A stretch of DNA of 64,000 nt from Typhlomys cinereus (Eukaryota; Chordata; Mammalia; Rodentia; Platacanthomyidae). The notes beneath the pieces were generated by a model. The model was given only the letters and a program-made list of their open reading frames with translations. It did no database searches and was not told the DNA's origin. The position numbers and the translations under genes were made by a program. Shown here piece after piece: positions 55,866 through 64,000 of this stretch (positions are counted from its first letter, which is position 1; each line of letters opens with the position of its first letter). The stretch covers positions 496,001-560,000 of the forward strand of contig JALPQD010000138.1 of the NCBI GenBank assembly GCA_023101885.1, in the 5' to 3' direction.

Positions 55866-56905
55866 ATAACAGACACATACACACACACACACAGATTTGC
55901 TGATTGTTTTCTCAAAGAAACTCTTGTCTCTCAGAAGCTGAGACAAGGGGTTGCTTTCACAGGGAAACCCAGAATTTCTTGATTACCCAGCTCAGCCATT
56001 GAATCCTAGGACCTGGCAGTTTCTGAACTTGAATTAGCTTGGTTTAAGGCAGAATAGTCATCTTTCCTAAGGTCTGTTAGGTTGGCCTGTTGCCAAATGT
56101 CGGGACCCCTGGCTGAGGGCTGAATCTGTCTTGAATTCTCCATCTAAGACAGGACTTGGAATAGCTGCTTTGAAACAGTATTGGCTGTTTTCATTTGCAT
56201 GAAGGCCTTCATGTCTGCTTGCTCGCATGCTGTTGATAGAAATATGCCTAACACTGAATGTCACTGACTTTGTTTCTAGAACTAGAGTCTGGATAGTCTG
56301 CCACTTCTGTATCTATATTATTGTCTATAGAAACTAGACCTTCCATTACCAATGCTTTAGGATTGGAGGGTCTCTTGTAAAGCTGACTTCAGTCATGTTG
56401 GTCTGTTAGCAGCTCTCTCACCCCCTTTCTGAAACCTAAGACACTCGCTCATGTCAGGGACGGTATAATGGCTTTTTGATTACACCTGTGGTGTCTTTTA
56501 TTTGTAAGTCCCATGAGATAGCATTCATTTGGGTCTAGAATTGTGAACTTGTTTAAAATCCAGGTTTTCTCTTCCTGTCTTTGCAGCTATCTGGCTCCTT
56601 TTCCTTTCAACTAATGCTCTCTCATAGGAAATAATGGACGTGAAGTAGCGGTCAAACACTTTAGTTGTCTTTTTCCAGCATCACATCCAGTCTGAGCATA
56701 GCCCAATCCTTTCTTTTTCTTTTACTTTCATTGATCTTTCACCCTCCCCCTTACAGAAATCACTAATTTTTTTAAAAATAAAATTCTTATTTTAGTCTTT
56801 CATCTGTTTTTCCATTTTGAGGCCATTCTTACAGTTTTGTGTATGAATGGCTTGTTTTTGTTTTGTAGAGATCATCACTGGCTTCCATTTGCTCCTACAC
56901 TACTA
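55866..56905. other. Unique intergenic DNA
   Basis: A short CA tract at about 55870-55892; otherwise no recognisable feature. Confidence 0.5.
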
Positions 56906-56909
56906 TTTT

Positions 56910-57330
56910 TACTATATTTAAACTTTTATCTACGTACTTGTGTGTGCCTGTGTAAGCATACATGCACGTGTGTGTGGGTGTATTCCTGGGCAGGTGTGAA
57001 GGCCAGAAAGAGAACTTAGCTTTCCTCATCCATCACTCCCTGCCTGTCCTCTGAGGCGGGGCCTCTCCTGGATCCCGGGGCTTACATCTCTAGGCATTTC
57101 CTCCTCAGTGCCTTCCTCAGAGCTGGGGTTACCAATATTTGTGGGGCACCTGAATTATTATGTGGGTGCTAGGATCCAAAGCCCAGTCTTATTCTTAACT
57201 GCAGAATTCTCTCTCCCCTACAGTACAGTGTTTTTTCTTTTAAATTATATTTTATAAGGACAGATTTTTTTTTTCTCTTCTCTCCTTGTCTCCCTTCCTT
57301 CCTTTTTTCCTTTTCTTTTACCCCTGGTGA
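56910..57330 (-). repeat. Old B2/B3-like SINE and pyrimidine tract
   Basis: GT-rich start, 'tgaggcggggcctctcctgg', 'tatgtgggtgctaggatcca', then a C/T-rich tract (about 57270-57325). Confidence 0.5.
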
Positions 57331-58525
57331 TTTGAGTTCAGTCCCTGAAACTGGAAGCCCACATGGAAGAAGAACGCTGATTTCCAAAAGTTGTCCACGG
57401 ACCTCCATCCACGCTTGCCTTCTCTCTCTTAGAAAAAACAAACAAGATTTTTGCCCCATGGTTTAGAGAGTTCAAGTTCAAAGTCAAGGTGTTGGTGAGT
57501 GTAGCTCCTCTGAAGCCTGGGGGGGGGGGGGCATGGATGTTCAGTACCAGGCCTCTCCTGGGCTTGTGAATGGATCTTCTTTCCCCCTGTGTCTCCACCC
57601 ACACTGTCTTCCTCTGAGTGTCTGTGTTTTTAGAAGTCATAGTGGATTAGAATTCTTTCCCCCAAATTTGTTACTTCTTTGAAGACCCTATCTCCAAATA
57701 AGGCTACATTTTGAGGCGCTGGAGCAAGAACTTGATCGTGTAGGTGGGGGTGGAGCGTACTCTAACCCACAACACCACACAGCTGCGCTTTAGCTACTTT
57801 GTTGACATGCACAGGCTTTTCCTCTGGCCCCTTATTGTCCATCCATTTTATAATCTGTAAGGAAACAGCTGTGAATATAGTCACCTTCAAAGCAGGGCCT
57901 GCTCACTGGAGTGAGCGCCAGGTCAATAAAGCATTCAGTGGACTCTAATTTAATTAGCCAAGCGGCTGGGACAGCTGCTCCGTAACTGATTCATGGACTG
58001 GCAGAGAATAGACGACTCTAACAGAGCTCATTCCAGACGTCCCCAAGCAGCTCCAGGCCCTGGGACCTTGCTCCTGTTTTGGCAAAAAGAGAGACCCCCA
58101 AGGAGCACTGGGATTCTCTGGATGGCTGTTGCTTTGAAGTTAAGGAGTTGGAGGGAAAGACAGATCTCCACAACTCTCATCTTATCTCTTTCCATGCTTC
58201 AATTCAGCACTCTATTTAAGAGGTTCTAGAAACCCCCATTCACTACAAAACCTTCAGGACCTGCCCTCAGGGTGGGTGGGCATGTCTTGCAATCCCTCCT
58301 TTGTCCTACCTCTCACCCCTGGGGCACTGACCTTTCAAATTTCTCTTGAGTCCTGGAGGGGAAAAGAGAGATTAGGATTTACAGTGAGGACCCTGAGCTC
58401 CACGTTTATACCTGCTAGTGACTGATCGATGTGAATTTGGATAGTCATTTAACCCCCGTGTGCTCAGCATGGTTGCTCATCAAATGGAGAATAGAGATTT
58501 AAGAGCTCTGGCTTGCTTGTTTTTC
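57331..58525. other. Unique intergenic DNA
   Basis: A G12 run near 57519 and no recognised gene. Confidence 0.45.
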
Positions 58526-58527
58526 AG

Positions 58528-58574
<47 letters not shown>

Positions 58575-58840
58575 GTGAAGGATGACCTCAGGTGTCTTTC
58601 CTCAGGTGATGTCCTCTTTTTATCTTGAGAGAGGGTTTCTCACTGTCCTAGAACTTGTCAGTAGACTAAGCTGCTGACCAATGAGCTCCAGGGATCTGTC
58701 TCTCTCTGCCTCCTGGTGTTGGGGTTACAAAAGGGTGCCGCCACACCTGCATTTTTTAATGTGTGTATCAGGAATTGAACTCAGATTCTAGTACTTGTGC
58801 AACAGGCACTTGACCAACTGAGTTACCTCTTCAACCCTCA
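58528..58840 (-). repeat. (GT)n and an old B2/B3-like SINE, reversed
   Basis: GT microsatellite 58528-58571, then 'gggttacaaaagggtgccgc' and 'aactgagttacctcttcaac', a diverged reversed SINE. Confidence 0.6.
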
Positions 58841-59084
58841 GAAGGTTTTGAATAAGGACTACATTTCAAAGGAGCTGTCTCACACAGCTGGTGTGGAAAC
58901 AAAGGAAACTATGACTTTGCCTAAGTCATATTTACTATGTGACGTTCTGCTGTTTCTGTGTTCTGGATGAATGTGTCTGAATTAGCTTATGAATTCCAAG
59001 TAGCACAGATAGTGCCTATCCCCATGATATTGAGTCAATAAAATAATAATCGATGCGCTCATGTCATAGTTAGCATACTGGTTA

Positions 59085-59440
59085 CTCTTTGTGTTGCTAT
59101 GGGACACCACTGCACTGAGGCTCATACAACGTAAGGGGAGAAAGGGAGGTTTATTCAGCTTACAGTTCCAGAGGAGAGAGACAGTCTTTCATAGTGCAAA
59201 AGGCATGGCTGGCGGCAGAAGCTGGAGGAATCCGGGTCATGTCCATCAGGGAGACTGAGAGCTGCTGCATCCAAGCTCAAGAGCAGACTCACTCACTCCA
59301 GCAGGGCGGAGCTAACCAACCTCAAGGTCCACCCTCTCTGCCTTCCTTCCTCCAGCAAGGCCCCACCCCCTAAAGCTGCCATGACCTTCCCACATACTGG
59401 TAGCAGCTAAGGATTCAAACACTTGAGCCTGTGAGGGGGC
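59085..59440 (+). mobile_element. MaLR/THE1-int-like or DNA-transposon repeat fragment
   Basis: 'gtgttgctatgggacaccac', 'gtttattcagcttacagttc', 'aaggccccaccccctaaagc', 'gattcaaacacttgagcctg'. The right half is shared with 60840-61085, so it is a dispersed repeat. The class is uncertain. Confidence 0.5.
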
Positions 59441-59444
59441 AGCT

Positions 59445-59865
59445 CACATTGCAGATACTGGTGTCCACTTGATAACAGGAGGCTCTGAGTTCTGGGCACA
59501 GTTGAGTGAAGCCCCTGCAAATCCGAAGGAAATTATTCAATTCATGGGCAAGACCCAGTCCAGGGTGGGCGGGACTAGGCTCTGGGTAGGGGAATAAGAT
59601 GGGGGAAACTGATGAGGGAGTTGGCATCCTTGTGTACACCTGGCCAGACATGTTGGTCTGGCAAGTGAGGATTGTCCCTCTCAGTTGTCCTGTGCACATG
59701 GTGTGGCCAGTTCCCTCGGCCTTGGGTGTTGGTGTAGGTGCTTCTTCCAGACTGGACAAGGAGCTGCAACTGGACAGTTGTAAGCCAAAATAAAGCCCCT
59801 TGTTCTCCTCTAATCCATTTGGTGGTGAATTTATCTGTAACATGCAGAGTAACTACAACAGTGTA
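59445..59865 (+). mobile_element. Interspersed repeat family A-related, copy 4
   Basis: Collinear with 31180-31580: 'gagttctgggcacagttg', 'gtgggcgggactaggctctg', 'catgttggtctggcaagtga', and an AATAAAG near 59789. Ends near 'aacatgcagagtaactac'. It abuts the preceding repeat. Confidence 0.6.
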
Positions 59866-60835
59866 TGATCACGTGTCAGTAGATTGGAGACCAGAGCAAA
59901 GACTGTAGGGTGAAAAGTGGTGTCTGAGAAGGCAGCAGGAGGAGCCAGTGCCTTATTCTCTCCATCCTCCGGTCTTGTATGCCCACCACCACGAAGCAGT
60001 GACCAAACCCGGGACTGTGTTTACTGCTTGAGAACAGGTATTTTGGAAGTTGTTTTTATCAGCTACTTGATTAATATTTGTCTGTTGCTCCTTGGTGCCT
60101 TAACTGAAGCAGGATGGGAAATGTTTGGTGTGGCCAGTGCTGAGGCTGTGGATCACCCTGTGTGGGGAATTGTCACGATCTAGACTCAGCTGAGTGTTCA
60201 TTTCCTGAGTGGAAGTGTTCAGACAGACATGTGAATGAGTCCCAAGGCAGATGGTTTTAAATATGCTAAGAACCGCTTTACGAAATGAGCAATGTGTGTG
60301 TTTGTGTGTGTATGTGTGGGGATGTATAATATGTAAATTATGAACTTCACGTTTTATCTCTGAGCCTGAGAAATAATCCAGAAACAATGGTCATTGCTCT
60401 GGAACGATCATTTCCTAGAATACAGACAGCTTGGACCATTTTCTTTCTTTCTTTCTTTCTTTCTTTTTTGTCTGAATATGTCAACAAGGGAAGCTTTGTG
60501 TTTCCGTACCCCATGCCCCCCAGTGCCTGGTTCTGCAGGGGAAGGAGAGAGCCGATTTCTCCACATTCCTTCTCCTGGCTGCAGTTGTGGTGTCTGGGGC
60601 AGAAGGCGAAATGGTTTTTTTTTTTCCCTCCCCTTCTTTAAGGACTGTGATGTGGCCGTTACCAGCAAGGTAACAGAAATTGATTGTATGGATAGAGCCA
60701 CTGTTCCTGAAATTTTGATGGGGTGCATTGACTGCTATACTGTATCTTGAAGCACAAGTTGTTTCCTCTTTAGAAAAGCAGGAGAGGAGGACATTTAATC
60801 CCTTAGAACAAATGAGAGGAAAGGCATGGGAGTGG
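59866..60835. other. Unique intergenic DNA with short simple repeats
   Basis: GT-rich stretch near 60293-60320 and (TTTC)n at 60440-60465. No gene recognised. Confidence 0.5.
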
Positions 60836-61085
60836 CTGATCTAAGCTGGAGGTGGCCTAGGTCACTGAAGACATCATGGAGGCAAGCACACCCACAGAAC
60901 AAGAACAGATTACTAGGAACAGTAGGGTCAGGCTGCCTGAACTCAAGGCCCACGTCTTGTGACCCACCTTCCTCCTACAAGGCTCCACCTCTTAAAGCTT
61001 CCATGACCTTCCCAAACATTAACAACGGCTAGGGATTCAACTCATGAGCCCGCGGGGGACAATTTGCATTTAAGCCATGATAGTA
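60836..61085 (+). mobile_element. Fragment of the same repeat as 59085-59440
   Basis: Shared landmarks with the earlier copy: 'caaggctccacctcttaaag', 'catgaccttcccaaacatta', 'gattcaactcatgagcccg'. It is truncated at the left. Confidence 0.5.
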
Positions 61086-61504
61086 TGACTTTGTCATTGG
61101 AATAGGAGGTAGAGAGAGAGGACAGGAACCGAGAAGATATGGACCTAAAAACATCAGTTTAGGACTGGATCACAAAGAATCATGGACATTCAGTGCAAAA
61201 AAATGTCAATTTGATTCGGAGAAGGTTCAGATAAGATACAGGGTGACCTGGTCTGAACTTGGTTAGATAGAAACCTTGCCAGTTACATGGAGCATGGGTG
61301 GTATGGCATGCAGGGAGATCATTTAGAAGACCAGGGGGTAGTCAGAGAAAAACAGAACTTTCCTGACTGGCCAAGATGGAGAAGGGGAGGAAATTAAATG
61401 AATGATCCACTGCCTGTGTTGACCTCACTGAGCATTTAGCATCCACCAACACTGGGTGTTGGGAGATATAGATGAAGACAGGGTTGCATTCTTTTTCTCA
61501 TTTG

Positions 61505-61975
61505 CGAAAAAGATGTATGTTTAGAATTAGCAGGACTCAAGTTTAGATGATCCCAGTTTTGTTGGGAACGTCCAAAGCATCGCAATCAGGTGCTGATCAT
61601 ACGTGGTCTCCCCTCTCTCCATCAGGCCCGATTAGCACATTGACATTGGCACATCAGTGCACAGAGCTTCTTTACAGCCTGCTTGATCTGCTGTTCCTTA
61701 GCTCTGACACCCCCAACGAGCACAAGTGTGTTGTTGTCTTCTATCTTCTTCATGGATGACTCGGTGGTCAAGCCTGTTTCTCCTGGGAGCGCTCTTCCGA
61801 GGGTATTTGGACTGCTTCCTAAGCAGAAGGGTGGGTGATTTGCAGATCTTCTTTTCGTGGCTGGAACTTCTTTTTGCACTGCTTTCTTGACTTTCAAAGC
61901 CTCATCTTTGGCTTCGGCTTTGGGAGGGACAGGAGCTTCCTTCTCCATTTTCTGGGCTATCTTGGCAAAAAGGAG
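61505..61975 (-). pseudogene. RPL23A processed pseudogene
   Basis: Intronless, decayed copy of the large-ribosomal-subunit protein L23a mRNA (uL23). On the minus strand the original start ATG is ATA (61958-61960), followed by [20 protein letters not shown], later [20 protein letters not shown] and QIKQAVKKL. The original stop TAA is at 61543-61545, followed by 3' UTR-like text. The span from start to stop is 418 bases against 471 in the parent, so about 53 bases are lost net. Several frame changes and substitutions disrupt the middle and the C-terminal 40 residues. No protein is expected. Confidence 0.88.
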
Positions 61976-62995
61976 GGGTAAGTCTTGAGGACTTATCCAG
62001 GTTGAGGAGCCAGATGCCAATGAATTTCATTGGGTACCATGATGGTGCATTCTCAACCTCAGGGAAAGTGCGGCACAGAGACTGTAGTCTTTAGGCTGCG
62101 GGAAACATTTAATCTGGGTCTTAACGGATCAAGACAAGCCAATCATGTCTCTGTGGTCAAGGATGACTTTCAATTTTTTAAAAAAATTAATCATTTATTC
62201 TTTTGTCTCATGGCTCTAAGGCTTTGCTCAATCTAGTCTCTATGATCTAGAAGCCTCTATAAATGTCATCTCTTCACTCCCCAGCTCTGGCTCCTTTTGG
62301 TCCTTTGAAGGCTCCACACTCTCCAATTGCAGGGAATTGACTGGTGCTTGAGCATGATGAAATTGGCACAATTGACTTGAGGAAATCTGCCTAAATCTTT
62401 AGACTCAGCACCACGTACGGCATGTGACTGACATCTCATACACTACGTCCGGCATATAACTGGCATCTCATACTCTCTTCTGGTAGCACTTGTGGAGTTT
62501 GGTGTGGCTCTCTGGCTTATACCTAGTCCCTCCTGCTATGCCGGAAGCTCTCTGCAGCAAGATCTGTGTGTCTGGCTTTGGTGGCCATGTGACCTCAGTC
62601 ACGGATGCACATCCTCAGATTTGAATAGCTCCAGAGAGAAGGGCATTTCAGGAAAAGGATGAACAAAGTACTATGGTTGATTCTGGGGCTTTTTGACAAA
62701 AAACGAGCAGTTCATTTATGAGAGAAGAGTCAAAGGGATGATAAAAAAGGAAACTAGAAAAGTCTGGTGCGTAAATTTAGCAAGAACATTTGATCTATGC
62801 CAACGACACATTGGTCTTGGCCCATCAGAAAAAGTACTTGAATGTTCAGGTTGATCAAGCTAGCCTATGAGCTACTTTATTTATTTACGTTAAACTAGAG
62901 CCATGTCTGGTAGAGACCCATAGGATGAATAAATGAGTAGGTGAATGCATGCTTTTAATGTGGAAGCAGTGGGGAACCATGATAAGATTTTACTA
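61976..62995. other. Unique intergenic DNA
   Basis: A 38-base near-repeat near 62405-62475 ('catctcata' blocks). No gene recognised. Confidence 0.45.
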
Positions 62996-62999
62996 TGTT

Positions 63000-63245
63000 T
63001 GTGGTCCTTTCTAAATTTTAACTTTACTTATTTGGCATTGTGCGTGTATGTGTATGTGACTTCAGGAATCATCCTGGATTGCTTCTACCTCCTTTTTGCT
63101 TCACTCTGGTAGGCTCTGCCTACCAGGGCCAGAAGTGCTGGCTGCTACTGTTTCTGCCTGGCGTTTTTACATGGGACCTGGGATCTGAACTCAGGACCTT
63201 CTGATTGCAAGGCAGAGTCTTCATTCCTGAACCATCTTCTAGCCC
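63000..63245 (-). mobile_element. B2-like SINE, reversed
   Basis: 'atgtgacttcaggaatcatc', 'acatgggacctgggatctga', ending 'ctgaaccatcttctagccc'. It is a copy of the 42000-type subfamily. Confidence 0.7.
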
Positions 63246-63344
63246 TTAAGGTACTCTTGGAAGTGTTACTTTGGCAGCAAGGCACAAAAGAATCAGTTTT
63301 CACGTATCTTATTCTTTCACATTGACAGTTGGGTTTTCTTTTTT

Positions 63345-64000
63345 GGGGGGGGCAATATTTTATTTATTTACTTTTCTCTCAATAGGTACCCCCATCCTCT
63401 CCCTCCCTCCTCCCCTCTCCAGTCATTCCCCCTTCCTTTCACCCCCTTCCTTCCCCCTCTCCCAGTGCCTCCCCATTCCTCCCTCCCATCCCCTGGAGCA
63501 CCCTTTTGTGTGAAACCAAACCTCTCTCTGAATCCTCCACCCTAGTAGAGGTAAGGACTCAGTGGCATAGCTCAGAGCCCTTCTTGGGTTCCCTGTTAGT
63601 ATAGGAACTCTATTATGGCTGTTTAATCCCTTGCCTCTAAGGATCCTACTGCCTTGAGTTCTTCCCTGTGATCCATACTAGACTTTGGAGGGGACATTGA
63701 CATGTCAGCCATTGTGCAGGTCAGGCAAAGTCCAATTCTAGCTGTTGCAGCCCTAACTTGTATGGAGTATCTTGCATATCGTCGGTCCTTCCTAACTTTA
63801 GGCTCTTACAATTTTGCAGCCCCCTCTTCCCCAAGGTTCCCTGAGCTTTAGGATGGGGAGATATTTGGCTGGGTCTTTGGTATTCTGAATTATGGTTTGT
63901 TGTTTTCAGTTTTGTTTTTCCTGCTCCACCCTTGGCTGTATCCTGATTGGTACTGAAGGCAGCTACCTCCTGAGGAGCAGGGAGTCCGCTTGGGTCTGGG
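63345..64000 (-). mobile_element. L1 3'-end fragment, reversed, running off the window
   Basis: TTTATTTATTTA start, a 120-base C/T-rich tract (the reversed polypurine tract), then 'gacatgtcagccattgtgca' and 'ttaggctcttacaattttgc', text typical of rodent L1 3' UTR. Partly collinear with 47500-47760. Confidence 0.65.

Noticed and set aside
59415..59843. A 142-codon minus-strand frame as a gene
   Set aside because: It lies wholly within a dispersed repeat; related frames appear at the other copies (31190-31396).

Overview
The window is mammalian nuclear DNA, most likely from a rodent. The genes are split by long GT-AG introns. The rest is dense with rodent-type SINEs (tRNA-derived B2-like, ID, B1, and ID-B1 fusions of B4 type), L1 3' ends, MaLR/ERV LTR pieces and CA/GT microsatellites. 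The youngest B2-like elements have a CpG-rich body ending in a CA-repeat and do not look like mouse or rat B2. I infer a rodent outside Mus/Rattus, perhaps a jerboa or jumping-mouse relative, with low confidence.

Gene order matches the conserved mammalian USP28 - CLDN25 - ZW10 block (human 11q23, inverted here). (1) 3-6072, plus strand: the last six coding exons of Usp28, ending in a 3' UTR with a poly(A) signal near 7057. (2) 7.1-19.6 kb: intergenic, mostly old SINEs, an L1 3' end and a roughly 600 bp interspersed repeat. (3) 19784-20434, minus strand: the single-exon claudin gene Cldn25. (4) 20.4-22.7 kb: B4 SINE, AT-rich DNA and nested LTRs. (5) 22750-23130: a CpG-rich promoter with E2F, NRF1 and ZNF143 type motifs. 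(6) 23020-50457, plus strand: all 16 coding exons of Zw10. (7) 50.5-64 kb: Zw10 3' UTR, then repeats and a decayed RPL23A retropseudogene. No further gene was recognised here; TMPRSS5 would be expected beyond the window.

The two most notable observations are both in Zw10. Exon 8 carries one extra base, which puts TGA at codon 332. Removing one base would give exactly 779 codons plus stop, the human ZW10 length, so this is either an assembly error or a real null allele. Second, a minisatellite of about 16 units of 28 bp in intron 9 was seeded from the exon 9/intron 9 splice junction itself, so it holds an array of donor-like sequences directly behind the real donor.

The three genes act in different processes: USP28 is a nuclear deubiquitinase, CLDN25 a four-pass membrane protein, and ZW10 a kinetochore (RZZ) and ER-Golgi tethering (NRZ) subunit. 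I see no operon-like or novel multi-gene system. The unusual content is structural: splice-junction repeat amplification, the frameshift, nested transposons and a SINE with a double A-tail.
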